From Ruminococcus sp. UBA4350 (GTDB lineage: Bacteria > Bacillota > Clostridia > Oscillospirales > Ruminococcaceae), in NCBI GenBank assembly GCA_002394125.1, contig DGSY01000193.1, forward strand, positions 1-20,434: a DNA stretch of 20,434 nucleotides. The letters are read 5' to 3'. Shown piece after piece: positions 1 to 6,614 of the stretch. The first letter of the stretch is position 1, and each line of letters begins with the position of its first letter. The position numbers and the translations under genes were made by a program. The notes beneath the pieces are model-generated. The model was not told the origin of the DNA. It made no database searches and saw only the letters and a list, made by a program, of their open reading frames with translations.

Positions 1-180
1 TGTATAATTATATTGATGTCCCAACTATCTCTTGAAGATATCTGCTTGTCTTTTTGCCGTGATACTGCGTTAGAAATCCTTGCCTTGCGTCAGCAAGGCG
101 GCGGCTTTCTGCCTTGTCTCACGACAAAAATCCTGCGCATCTATTCTTCAAGATTTAATTGGTACATCAATAGTATATCA
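1..180. mobile_element. MITE-like long inverted repeat (non-coding)
   Basis: The left half (about 1-83) is an imperfect reverse complement of the right half (about 86-180), and the pairing runs through to both ends. Matching blocks include TATTGATGT (11-19) with ACATCAATA (164-172), CTTGAAGA (31-38) with TCTTCAAG (145-152), TTTTTGCCGTGA with TCACGACAAAAA, and a central CTTGC-GTCA-GCAAG. I see no transposase or plausible coding frame inside. The element ends just before the ribosome site of the next gene and is more AT-rich at its tips than the genes around it. This fits a miniature inverted-repeat element or a large REP/BIME-type hairpin. Its left edge could lie before base 1, and I cannot define a target-site duplication. 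Confidence 0.7.
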
Positions 181-199
181 CATCTGCGGGAGGTAATCC

Positions 200-877
200 A
201 TGAACACGATCACCGAACAGATCCAAAACTGCGCCGACGCAAAAAACGCTGCGTTCGCCGCAAAACTGATCCCCAATATTCCGCCGGAAACCGTTCTCGG
301 CTGCCGCACACCCGACCTGCGGAAGCTCGCCGCCGCGCTCGGCACCGAATCTGACGCAGTACAGGCTTTCCTGCATACGCTCCCGCACAGATTCTTTGAC
401 GAGAATCAGCTCCATGCATTTCTGCTCTGCCGCATCCGCAGCTTTCCGGACTGTCTCGCAGGCGTCAAAGCATTCCTGCCGTATATCGACAACTGGGCGA
501 CCTGCGATCAGCTCTCCCCGCCCGCATTCCGCCGCAATGCGGAGCTGCTGCTGCCGGATATTCAGGAATGGCTCGGCTCTGCACACATTTATACGGTGCG
601 GTTCGGCATCGGGATGCTGATGCAGCATTTTCTGGATGCGCGTTTCCGGCCGGAATATCCGGAATGGGTCGCCGCCGTGCAGTCGGAGGAATACTATATT
701 CAAATGGAACAGGCATGGTATTTTGCGACCGCGCTCGCCAAGCAGCCCGATGCGGCCTTGCCGTATCTGACGGAGCGCCGTCTGTCCCCGACGGTGCATC
801 AGAAAACGATACGGAAATGCATCGAGAGCAGACGCATTCCCGATGAGACCAAAACATTTCTGCGCACAATGAAATAA
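200..877 (+). CDS. DNA alkylation repair protein, AlkD-like (HEAT-repeat DNA glycosylase)
   Basis: A 225-residue soluble, helical protein of the AlkD/COG4912 family. These proteins remove positively charged alkylated purines (N3- and N7-alkyl) from DNA without base flipping. The family's active-site pattern is present: YIDNWATCDQ gives Trp99 and Asp103 at the W-x3-D spacing known from Bacillus cereus AlkD (W109, D113), and Arg134 in TVRFGIGML corresponds to R148. The MEQAWYFATAL block and the C-terminal KTIRKCIES helix are also typical. The start is set by GGGAGG about 7 nt upstream of ATG 200. The gene stands alone: an inverted repeat lies before it and a terminator hairpin after it. Family assignment is firm; the exact lesion range is not shown by sequence. 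Confidence 0.9.
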   Translation: MNTITEQIQNCADAKNAAFAAKLIPNIPPETVLGCRTPDLRKLAAALGTESDAVQAFLHTLPHRFFDENQLHAFLLCRIRSFPDCLAGVKAFLPYIDNWATCDQLSPPAFRRNAELLLPDIQEWLGSAHIYTVRFGIGMLMQHFLDARFRPEYPEWVAAVQSEEYYIQMEQAWYFATALAKQPDAALPYLTERRLSPTVHQKTIRKCIESRRIPDETKTFLRTMK

Positions 878-881
878 ACAA

Positions 882-910
882 CGAGGGAAGACACAAACAG
901 TCTTCCCTCG
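882..910. terminator. Bidirectional intrinsic terminator between convergent genes
   Basis: CGAGGGAAGAC (882-892) pairs perfectly with GTCTTCCCTCG (900-910) around a 7-nt loop. It lies between the stop of the AlkD-like gene and the stop of the P-type ATPase, which converge here. A short T-rich tail (CACTTTTCTC) follows on the plus strand. The minus-strand tail is weaker (TTGTTTATTT). Confidence 0.75.
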
Positions 911-934
911 CACTTTTCTCATGATACCGATGAA

Positions 935-3358
935 TCATGCGTGACGGCCGGCGCGCATCGCATTCAGCACAGCGATCACCGTGACGCCGACATCGCCGAA
1001 TACTGCCCACCACATTCCGACAAGGCCGAATGCACCGAGAATCAGCAGCAGGATCTTCACGCCGAGCGCGAATACGATATTCTGCATAACAATCTGTTTT
1101 GTGCGCTTCGCCACACGGATCGCATCGGCCAGCCGCGCCGGTTCATCGGTCATCAATACCACATCCGCCGCCTCGATCGCCGCATCCGCGCCGAGCGCGC
1201 CCATCGCAATGCCGACATCCGCCCGCGCCAGCACCGGCGCATCGTTGATGCCGTCGCCGACAAACGCGAGCTTCTGTCCCGCCGGAACATTTTTCGCGAT
1301 TTCCTCCAGCCTTTCAACCTTCTGACCGGGCAGCAGCTCTGCATAGCAGGCGTCCAGCCCCAGCTCCTTTGCAACCGATTCCGCGATTGCCCTGTCATCG
1401 CCCGTGAGCATCGTCATACGGCTGATGCCCGCATCGCGCAGACTGCGCAGCGTTTCCGCGATCTCCGGCTTGAGCGAATCCGCAATGCGGATGCAGCCCG
1501 CAAATACGCCGTCCACAGCGACATAGACCTTTGTTCCCGCCGTTTCACAGACCGTAAACGGGATCGCCTGCGCAGTCAGCCATTTTCCGCTGCCTGCAAG
1601 CACCTGCTTGCCGCCGACGGATGCGCGGATGCCGCTGCCGGAGATCTCCGCCGCATCCCTGACATCCAGCGCATTGACATCATCCGGATATGCCGCCAGA
1701 ATGGATTTCGCGATCGGGTGATTGGACTGCCGTTCGCAGCCCGCGGCATACATCAGCACATCCTCTGCGGAGAAGCCGTTCGCCGGCAGGATCTCCGCAA
1801 CGCTGAATTCGCCCTTTGTCAGTGTGCCGGTCTTATCGAAAACGATCTCCCGCACAAGGCTGAGCGCTTCGAGATCATTGCTGCCCTTGACCAATACGCC
1901 GCGGCGCGATGCTGCGCCGATGCCGCTGAAAAATGTCAGCGGGATCGAGACGACCAGTGCGCAGGGGCAGGAAACGATCAGAAATACAAATGCTCTGCGG
2001 ATCCATTCCGCCCAGCTGCCGCCCGTCACGAGCGGCGGGATCACCGCAAGCAGCGCCGCCAGGATCACAACGACCGGCGTATACCAGCGGGCAAATGTCG
2101 TAATGAAATTCTCGGTCGGTGCCTTGCGCGCGGCGGCGTTCTGCACCATTTCGATGATGCGGGAAGCAGTCGATTCGCCGAATGTATGCGTGACGCGGAC
2201 AGTCAGTGTGCCGCTCTGGTTGATGCAGCCGGACAGCACATCGTCGCCCGCATGAACGCGGCGCGGAACGGATTCACCGGTCAGCGCGGCAGTATCGAGC
2301 ATGGATTCACCCTCCAGCACCGTGCCGTCCAGCGGAACGCGCTCGCCCGCCTTGATGAGAATGCGGCTGCCGATGCGGATATCCTCCGCCGCTGTTTCGG
2401 TCACACCGTCTTCCGTGATGAGATTCGCCGTGTCCGGACGGATATCCAGCAGCGACTTGATCGAGCGGCGGGAGCGCTCCACCGCGAGCGACTGGAAATA
2501 TTCGCCGATCTGATAGAACAGCATGACTGCGGCGGCCTCCGGATATTCGCCGAGCGCAAATGCGCCGATCGTCGAGATGCTCATGAGGAAATGCTCATCG
2601 AAAATCTGGCCTCTGGTGATATTGCGGAGCGCCGTCAGAACAACATCCCAGCCGAGAATGATGTAGGCGATGAGCATGACCGCGAGCACTGCCGCTGCGG
2701 GTGCGTGCAGCGCGTAATGCATGACCGCGCCGGCCACAAACACAGCCGCGCCCGCGATCAGCCGGATCAGCATGACGCGCCTGCCGTCTGCATGGCCGCG
2801 CTCATGTGTATGTTCATGCGCGTGATCGTGCGCGTGTTCATGCTCATGTTCATGTTCATGACCGTGACAATGGTCATGACAATGCTCATGATCATCATGC
2901 GCATTCGCTCTGACCGCAACATCCGGCTCATGCTTGTGTACGATCTTCTCAATCAGCGCATGAACATCCTCTGCGGCGTGTGCCGTCGTGACAGTCAGGC
3001 TCTGCTGCATGAGATTGACCGATGCGCTTTCGACCTCCGCCAGTTCGCCGACCTCGCGCTCAATCTTTGCGGCGCAGTTCGGACAGTCAAGCCCCTCCAG
3101 CGTAAATGTCAGCGTCTGCGCATGGTCATGTGCAAGATGCGAATTCGCTCTGACCGCAACATCCGGCTCATGCTTGTGTACGATCTTCTCGATCAGCGCG
3201 TGAACCTCCTCTGCGGCGTGTGCCGTCGTGACAGTCAGGCTCTGCTGCATGAGATTGACCGATGCGCTTTCGATCTCCGAAAGTGCGCCGACCTCGCGCT
3301 CGATCTTCGCGGCGCAGTTCGGACAGTCAAGCCCCTCCAGCGTGAAAATATGCTCCAT
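935..3358 (-). CDS. cadA: Zn2+/Cd2+/Pb2+-exporting P1B-type ATPase
   Basis: An 807-residue membrane pump exporting divalent soft metals. Two heavy-metal-associated domains open the protein, each with a Zn/Cd-type DCxxC site (Asp11-Cys12/Cys15 and Asp91-Cys92/Cys95). A linker at 154-189 follows with 17 His and 2 Cys. The ATPase core has TGES 360-363, the transmembrane CPC motif Cys464-Pro-Cys466, the phosphorylated Asp508 in DKTGT, SNHPIA 545-550, TGDD 652-655 and GDGINDAP 701-708. The last membrane segment carries Asp789 in FGDVG, the position typical of ZntA/CadA and not of copper pumps. A GGAGG site precedes ATG 3358, and a palindromic operator lies 24 bp upstream of the start. It follows the ArsR-type repressor on the same strand. 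The two metal-binding domains are almost identical copies. Zn versus Cd/Pb preference cannot be read from the sequence. Confidence 0.95.
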   Translation of the reverse strand: MEHIFTLEGLDCPNCAAKIEREVGALSEIESASVNLMQQSLTVTTAHAAEEVHALIEKIVHKHEPDVAVRANSHLAHDHAQTLTFTLEGLDCPNCAAKIEREVGELAEVESASVNLMQQSLTVTTAHAAEDVHALIEKIVHKHEPDVAVRANAHDDHEHCHDHCHGHEHEHEHEHAHDHAHEHTHERGHADGRRVMLIRLIAGAAVFVAGAVMHYALHAPAAAVLAVMLIAYIILGWDVVLTALRNITRGQIFDEHFLMSISTIGAFALGEYPEAAAVMLFYQIGEYFQSLAVERSRRSIKSLLDIRPDTANLITEDGVTETAAEDIRIGSRILIKAGERVPLDGTVLEGESMLDTAALTGESVPRRVHAGDDVLSGCINQSGTLTVRVTHTFGESTASRIIEMVQNAAARKAPTENFITTFARWYTPVVVILAALLAVIPPLVTGGSWAEWIRRAFVFLIVSCPCALVVSIPLTFFSGIGAASRRGVLVKGSNDLEALSLVREIVFDKTGTLTKGEFSVAEILPANGFSAEDVLMYAAGCERQSNHPIAKSILAAYPDDVNALDVRDAAEISGSGIRASVGGKQVLAGSGKWLTAQAIPFTVCETAGTKVYVAVDGVFAGCIRIADSLKPEIAETLRSLRDAGISRMTMLTGDDRAIAESVAKELGLDACYAELLPGQKVERLEEIAKNVPAGQKLAFVGDGINDAPVLARADVGIAMGALGADAAIEAADVVLMTDEPARLADAIRVAKRTKQIVMQNIVFALGVKILLLILGAFGLVGMWWAVFGDVGVTVIAVLNAMRAGRHA
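2903..3349 (-). repeat. Tandem duplication of the HMA domain inside cadA (240-bp period)
   Basis: Codons 4-72 (3349-3143) and 84-152 (3109-2903) encode nearly the same 69 residues, exactly 80 codons apart. The DNA is also nearly identical: CATCCGGCTCATGCTTGTGT occurs in both copies 240 bp apart. Protein differences are few (for example ALSEIE versus ELAEVE). Near-identity at DNA level points to recent duplication or gene conversion. Confidence 0.9.
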
Positions 3359-3381
3359 ACGGTTCCTCCGATCGTAATATG

Positions 3382-3399
3382 GTTGAGCAAATGCTCAAC
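3382..3399. promoter_or_regulatory. Palindromic operator upstream of cadA
   Basis: GTTGAGC-AAAT-GCTCAAC is a perfect 7-4-7 inverted repeat upstream of the cadA ribosome site. It has the same layout and the consensus GTTGARC-N4-GYTCAAC as the site upstream of the repressor at 3810-3827. It fits ArsR/SmtB-family operators (TGAA/TTCA-type half sites). I do not see a convincing sigma-A promoter beside it. Confidence 0.75.
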
Positions 3400-3414
3400 T
3401 GTAATTCCGAAAGA

Positions 3415-3436
3415 AATGCGGAGCAGTCTCCGCATT
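3415..3436 (-). terminator. Hairpin just after arsR stop, possible weak terminator or attenuator
   Basis: AATGCGGAG (3415-3423) and CTCCGCATT (3428-3436) form a 9-bp stem with a 4-nt loop. It starts a few bases after the repressor stop codon on the minus strand. The following minus-strand bases are TCTTTCGG, a poor T-tract, so it may lower readthrough into cadA or protect the arsR message rather than stop transcription fully. Confidence 0.5.
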
Positions 3437-3439
3437 CCG

Positions 3440-3790
3440 TTATTCAAAAATATGCTCAAAGCCCATATCAAGGATCTTTTTCACATGGTCATCTGCGAGC
3501 GAGTAATACGCATTCTGCCCGTCGCGGCGGTATTTGACAAGCCGCGAAAGCCGCAGGGATTTGAGCTGATGCGAGACAGCGGATTTCGTCACGCCGAGCA
3601 GCGCCGCAAGGTCGCAGACACACATTTCATGCTGCTCCAGCGCGTGCAGGATCCGGACGCGGGTCGCATCGCCGAAGAGCTTGAACAGCGTTGCCAGAGA
3701 AATATAGGTCTCGCTGTCGAGCTGTCTGCTCTGCACCTCTCTGACGATATCCTCATGAATGATCTCGCAGTCACAAAGCGGATGTTCCAT
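3440..3790 (-). CDS. ArsR/SmtB-family metal-sensing repressor (CadC-type)
   Basis: A 116-residue winged-helix repressor expected to bind the palindromes at 3810-3827 and 3382-3399 and to release them on binding Zn, Cd or Pb. The recognition region is TKSAVSHQLKSL, and a wing lies around KYRRDGQNAYY. Both classical metal sites can be read. The alpha3N site has the CVCDL cysteines (Cys57, Cys59) plus N-terminal Cys6 and Cys8, as in CadC. The alpha5 site has Asp100, His102, His113 and Glu116, which reproduces the SmtB spacing D-x-H-x10-H-x2-E. The start at 3790 is chosen because GGAGG sits 5-6 bases upstream; the in-frame ATG at 3826 lies inside the operator without a ribosome site. It is co-directional with cadA, the expected target. 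Confidence 0.93.
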   Translation of the reverse strand: MEHPLCDCEIIHEDIVREVQSRQLDSETYISLATLFKLFGDATRVRILHALEQHEMCVCDLAALLGVTKSAVSHQLKSLRLSRLVKYRRDGQNAYYSLADDHVKKILDMGFEHIFE

Positions 3791-3809
3791 ACTGTACCTC
3801 CGAATCATT

Positions 3810-3827
3810 GTTGAACGATTGTTCAAC
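3810..3827. promoter_or_regulatory. Palindromic ArsR-type operator upstream of the repressor gene
   Basis: GTTGAAC-GATT-GTTCAAC is a perfect 7-4-7 inverted repeat. It sits just downstream of the predicted transcription start of the repressor gene, where a bound repressor would block transcription. This implies autoregulation. Confidence 0.85.
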
Positions 3828-3834
3828 TAATGTT

Positions 3835-3863
3835 ATTATAGCATATTTCCGCACAGTTGTCAA
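3835..3863 (-). promoter_or_regulatory. Sigma-A promoter of arsR-cadA
   Basis: On the minus strand, TTGACA (3863-3858) and TATAAT (3840-3835) are separated by 17 bp: a consensus promoter. Start of transcription is expected near 3828, next to the operator. It lies immediately after the flavodoxin stop codon. Confidence 0.88.
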
Positions 3864-3882
3864 TACCCGGAACAGATTTTTC

Positions 3883-4365
3883 TCACTGGATCGACTGGAT
3901 CCATGTGCGCAGCTCGTCGATCGAGGTTTTCATCTGCGAGCCGCCCATCGAATCAAATTCCACCATGAAATCGCTGATATTTTCGCCCTTTGAGAGCCGC
4001 CGCATATCCTTGAGCGCACTGCCGGGCTGACCGCCGTGTGTCTGGAACGCATAGACGCGCTTGCCGGTGAGATCGGTGCTACGGAGGAATTTCCGGACGG
4101 CAGGCGCCATTGTATACCACCATGTCGGGGTGCCGATGATGACGGTATCGTATTCGCTGAGGTCAGCGGAAAGCGGCCTGATCTCCGGCAGAAATCCGCT
4201 GTTGATCTCGTCACGCGCCCTGACCATAACGGCATCATAGTCGCGGCCGTAGTCCTCGACGGTCTCGATCTCCGCAAGCGCCGCGCCGGTCGTCAGCGCG
4301 ATCATCTCGGCGATCTTGCGGGTATTTCCGCAGGTCTGTGAATAAAATACAACGACAGCTTTCAT
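3883..4365 (-). CDS. Flavodoxin family protein
   Basis: A 160-residue soluble FMN-binding electron carrier or small flavoprotein. The phosphate-binding loop of flavodoxins is at residues 9-15 (SQTCGNT) after the first strand MKAVVVFYS. The FMN ring contacts are the aromatic TWWY at 81-84 and the FQTHGGQPG loop at 107-115. Length and layout match the short-chain Flavodoxin_4 type common in gut Firmicutes. An AAGGAG site precedes ATG 4365, and a promoter lies at 4440-4412. There is no terminator before the arsR promoter about 20 bp downstream, so some flavodoxin transcripts may continue into arsR-cadA. The redox partner is unknown, and a metal-stress role is only suggested by position. Confidence 0.87.
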   Translation of the reverse strand: MKAVVVFYSQTCGNTRKIAEMIALTTGAALAEIETVEDYGRDYDAVMVRARDEINSGFLPEIRPLSADLSEYDTVIIGTPTWWYTMAPAVRKFLRSTDLTGKRVYAFQTHGGQPGSALKDMRRLSKGENISDFMVEFDSMGGSQMKTSIDELRTWIQSIQ

Positions 4366-4411
4366 TTTGGTTCTCCTTATATTTTTTCATCCGGGCAGAT
4401 GCCCTGCCTGT

Positions 4412-4440
4412 ATTATAACATAATATGGCGAAAAGTGCAA
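4412..4440 (-). promoter_or_regulatory. Sigma-A promoter of the flavodoxin gene
   Basis: On the minus strand, TTGCAC (4440-4435) and TATAAT (4417-4412) are 17 bp apart. The -35 box and its upstream flank are almost identical to the promoter at 6371-6343. Confidence 0.82.
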
Positions 4441-4459
4441 TGGATACGGAAAAATAAAA
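4430..4459 (-). repeat. 30-bp direct repeat, copy downstream of rmuC (-35 region of the flavodoxin promoter)
   Basis: The 30 bases 4430-4459 match 6361-6390 at 28 positions: 18 identical bases (GAAAAGTGCAATGGATAC), then 10 of 12. It starts 5 bases after the rmuC stop, in the gap before the flavodoxin promoter -10 box. Confidence 0.9.
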
Positions 4460-4463
4460 CCAA

Positions 4464-5726
4464 CTATTCCGCAGTCTGCTCCCCCGCATCCTCATGAAAG
4501 CCGATGCGCTGCACATTTTCAAGCCTCTTGTTGATCGCTCTTGTCCGCACACCGATCAGCTTGTCCAGTTCCTTGCCGGCGGCATCGAGCTTGCTCTGCG
4601 TACCGCGGAGCGCAGCCTCGAAATTGCCGAATTCCTCCTTGACGCCGCTGAGGATCTGCCAGACCTGATCGGACTGCTTCTGGATCGCCAGCGTCCGGAA
4701 TCCCATATACAGCGCATTGAGCATCGCCGCCATTGTGGACGGCCCCGCGATGTTGACGGCAAATTTCTGCTGAAGCATTTCTGTCAGACCGCTGTTGACG
4801 ACCTCGGAATACAGCCCCTCAAACGGCAGGAACAGGATGCCGAATGCGGTCGTATACGGCTCGCGGATATACTTCTCGTGAATATCCTTGGCAAAGCTCG
4901 TGATGCGCTGCCGGAGCGCAGCCTGCGCGGACTCGACCGCCTGCCGGTCGCCGCTGTCCTGCGCATCGAGCAGCTGCGTATAGCAGTCCGCCGGAAATTT
5001 GGAGTCGATCGGCAGCCAGACCGGTTCGCCGCTCTCCGCAGGCAGCCGGATTGCAAATTCAACACGCTTCCCGCTGCCCGGAACTGTTTCCACATTGGTA
5101 TCATACTGCTCCGGCGCCATGATCTCCTGCAAAATACTGCCGAGCCGGATCTCGCCGAGCGTACCCCGCGTTTTGACATTGGAAAGCACGCGCTTGAGCC
5201 CGCCGACATCATTCGCAAGCGTCTGCATCTCGCCGAGCCCCTTGTAAACCGCTTCGAGACTGTCCGTGACGCGTTTGAAGCTCTCGGTCATTTTCTGTTC
5301 GAGATGCGTTTGCAGCGTATCATCGACGGTTTTGCGGATCTCGGTGAGCCGCTTGTCATTCTGTGCGCGCAGCAGCTCCATCTGCTGCATCACAGTATCC
5401 TGAAGCTGCGCCATAGAGCGGCTGTTTGCAGATTCCAGTCCGCGGATGCGCTCCTCAAACTGCCGGAGCTGCGCCGCAGTCGTCTCGCGGGTCTGTGTCT
5501 GATTCTGCGCGAGATTGTCACTGAGCATTTTCATCGAAAGGGAGATCGTTTCATTCGTCGCGGCGGCCTGCTGCTTCCGGAGCTTCTGTTCCTCCTTCTG
5601 CATTTTGCGGATCGCGTCCAGCACGGCAGCATTGCCGCGGCGCGGGTCGCGGTAATAAAGCATCACAATTATGAACGCCAGCAGCAGCACGCAGATCACC
5701 GCAAGGATCAGCAGGGCAATGAGCAT
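4464..5726 (-). CDS. rmuC: RmuC-family DNA recombination limiting protein
   Basis: A 420-residue membrane-anchored coiled-coil protein of the RmuC family. This family carries a nuclease-like fold and is linked to suppression of inversions and rearrangements at repeats. Residues 2-24 form one membrane segment, followed by basic RDPRRG. A long Gln/Glu/Lys-rich coiled coil covers roughly 40-165. The conserved RmuC domain starts near KTRGTLGE (185-192) and includes LPIDSKFP (228-235) and GILFLPFEGLYSE. The ATG at 5726 is chosen because AGGAG lies 8 bases upstream; an in-frame ATG at 5744 has no ribosome site. It follows the phosphoesterase gene by about 20 bp in one transcription unit. Its biochemical activity is not established by sequence. 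Confidence 0.92.
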   Translation of the reverse strand: MLIALLILAVICVLLLAFIIVMLYYRDPRRGNAAVLDAIRKMQKEEQKLRKQQAAATNETISLSMKMLSDNLAQNQTQTRETTAAQLRQFEERIRGLESANSRSMAQLQDTVMQQMELLRAQNDKRLTEIRKTVDDTLQTHLEQKMTESFKRVTDSLEAVYKGLGEMQTLANDVGGLKRVLSNVKTRGTLGEIRLGSILQEIMAPEQYDTNVETVPGSGKRVEFAIRLPAESGEPVWLPIDSKFPADCYTQLLDAQDSGDRQAVESAQAALRQRITSFAKDIHEKYIREPYTTAFGILFLPFEGLYSEVVNSGLTEMLQQKFAVNIAGPSTMAAMLNALYMGFRTLAIQKQSDQVWQILSGVKEEFGNFEAALRGTQSKLDAAGKELDKLIGVRTRAINKRLENVQRIGFHEDAGEQTAE

Positions 5727-5747
5727 AATATCGGCTCCTTTCATCGG

Positions 5748-6302
5748 TCAGTCCGGCGAGAATGTCCGGTATATCTCGCCGTCTATTGTTTTCCATGTAA
5801 ATACGCCGTTTTCGAGCATCATATAGCTATGCGGCGACTGTTCCTTCGGGATCGACACCGAGCCGGGATTCATCAGGATCAGCTGTCCCTCGCTGCCGCA
5901 TTCCGTACAGACCGGAATATGCGTATGCCCATGCAGAAGAATATCTCCGGCGTGAAGCGGCGGGAGGTTTTCCGCATTCCAGATATGCCCGTGTGTCATG
6001 AAGATGAGCCGCTTGCCGAGCGGCAAAAGTGCATAATCCGCCATGACGGGAAACCGCAGCACCATCTGATCGACCTCTGCCTCACAGTTGCCGCGGACGC
6101 AGAGCAGACTGTCAGCGCGGGCATTGAGCATTTCGATCACGGCTTTCGGGGCATATTCCTGCGGCAGATCGTTCCGCGGGCCGTGATAGAGCAGGTCGCC
6201 GAGCAGCAGCAGACGCTCCGCCTGCTCCGCTTCAAAGCGCTGCATGAGCAGTCTGCAAAAATGCGCAGAGCCGTGAATATCCGATGCGATCATCCATTTC
6301 AT
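5748..6302 (-). CDS. YfcE/MJ0936-type metallophosphoesterase
   Basis: A 184-residue cytoplasmic phosphodiesterase of the calcineurin-like superfamily. The dinuclear metal site is complete: Asp8 and His10 in ASDIHGS, Asp36 in LLGDLLYHGP, Asn72 in RGNCE, His104 in MTHGH, and His126/His128 in LHGHTHIP. Size and motif spacing match E. coli YfcE, which cleaves model phosphodiesters and has no settled natural substrate. A GGAG site precedes ATG 6302, and a promoter lies at 6371-6343. It is transcribed first in a two-gene unit with rmuC. The pairing could place the enzyme in nucleic-acid metabolism, but that is inference. Confidence 0.9.
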   Translation of the reverse strand: MKWMIASDIHGSAHFCRLLMQRFEAEQAERLLLLGDLLYHGPRNDLPQEYAPKAVIEMLNARADSLLCVRGNCEAEVDQMVLRFPVMADYALLPLGKRLIFMTHGHIWNAENLPPLHAGDILLHGHTHIPVCTECGSEGQLILMNPGSVSIPKEQSPHSYMMLENGVFTWKTIDGEIYRTFSPD

Positions 6303-6342
6303 TCGTATTCACTCCGTTCGTATGTAATAAGGGAACATATGT

Positions 6343-6371
6343 ATTATATCATATCATGGAGAAAAGTGCAA
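6343..6371 (-). promoter_or_regulatory. Sigma-A promoter of the phosphoesterase-rmuC unit
   Basis: On the minus strand, TTGCAC (6371-6366) and TATAAT (6348-6343) are 17 bp apart. It points away from the thiC promoter at 6418, so this is a divergent control region. Confidence 0.85.
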
Positions 6372-6390
6372 TGGATACAAAAAAATAAAA
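6361..6390 (-). repeat. 30-bp direct repeat, copy upstream of the phosphoesterase gene
   Basis: Matches 4430-4459 at 28 of 30 positions and contains the -35 box of the phosphoesterase promoter. The two copies bracket the phosphoesterase-rmuC pair in the same orientation. Confidence 0.9.
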
Positions 6391-6417
6391 AGAACAGTCC
6401 CGCGGCATCCGACTATC

Positions 6418-6446
6418 TTGACATTTCCGCGAAAATGTGTTATGAT
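6418..6446 (+). promoter_or_regulatory. Sigma-A promoter of the thiamin operon
   Basis: TTGACA (6418-6423) and TATGAT (6441-6446) are 17 bp apart. Transcription would begin near 6453, at the 5' edge of the TPP riboswitch. Confidence 0.88.
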
Positions 6447-6452
6447 ATATAG

Positions 6453-6544
6453 CAGAACAGGGGAGTCTTTCAGAAAGGCTGAGAGGGAACTGTGCGTTCC
6501 GACCCTTATACCTGTCAGGATCATGCCTGCGTAGGAAGTATCTG
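6453..6544 (+). ncRNA. TPP riboswitch (THI element)
   Basis: The aptamer shows the conserved thi-box: GGGGAGTC, then GGCTGAGAGGG, then GACCCTTATACCTG, then GGATCATGCCTGCGTAGGAAG. The closing P1 stem pairs CAGA near 6453 with TCTG at 6541-6544. It binds thiamin pyrophosphate and, with the terminator just downstream, should stop transcription of the thi genes when the coenzyme is plentiful. Confidence 0.96.
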
Positions 6545-6560
6545 AATGAACCGGTCGATC

Positions 6561-6592
6561 AGCGGTGCTTCCCTTGCGGATGCACCGCTTTT
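6561..6592 (+). terminator. Riboswitch-controlled intrinsic terminator
   Basis: AGCGGTGC (6561-6568) pairs with GCACCGCT (6582-6589), followed by TTTT. It lies 16 nt after the TPP aptamer and before the thiC ribosome site, the usual place for an expression platform that acts on transcription. Confidence 0.85.
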
Positions 6593-6614
6593 CTATTCAA
6601 AATCGGAGGATCAC

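Noticed and set aside
13..354. 113-codon plus-strand frame at the window start
   Set aside because: It spans the inverted repeat and then overlaps the AlkD-like gene out of frame; no motif.
2770..2900. Short CATG/TCATG-rich tract as a microsatellite or CRISPR-like repeat
   Set aside because: It is the coding strand of the His/Asp/Glu metal-binding linker of CadA, in frame and without spacers.
941..3814. 957-codon open frame on the plus strand opposite cadA and arsR
   Set aside because: It is the antisense shadow of two certain genes, kept open by GC-rich codon bias. It has a composition of Arg/His/Cys/Gln with no domain motif, and no ribosome site of its own.
4494..6452. 652-codon plus-strand frame opposite rmuC and the phosphoesterase
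   Set aside because: Antisense of two well-supported genes and runs through two promoters; no recognisable motif.
6546..6614. Upstream in-frame start for thiC at 6546
   Set aside because: This stretch is the riboswitch tail and its terminator hairpin. A proper GGAGG site is placed for ATG 6615.
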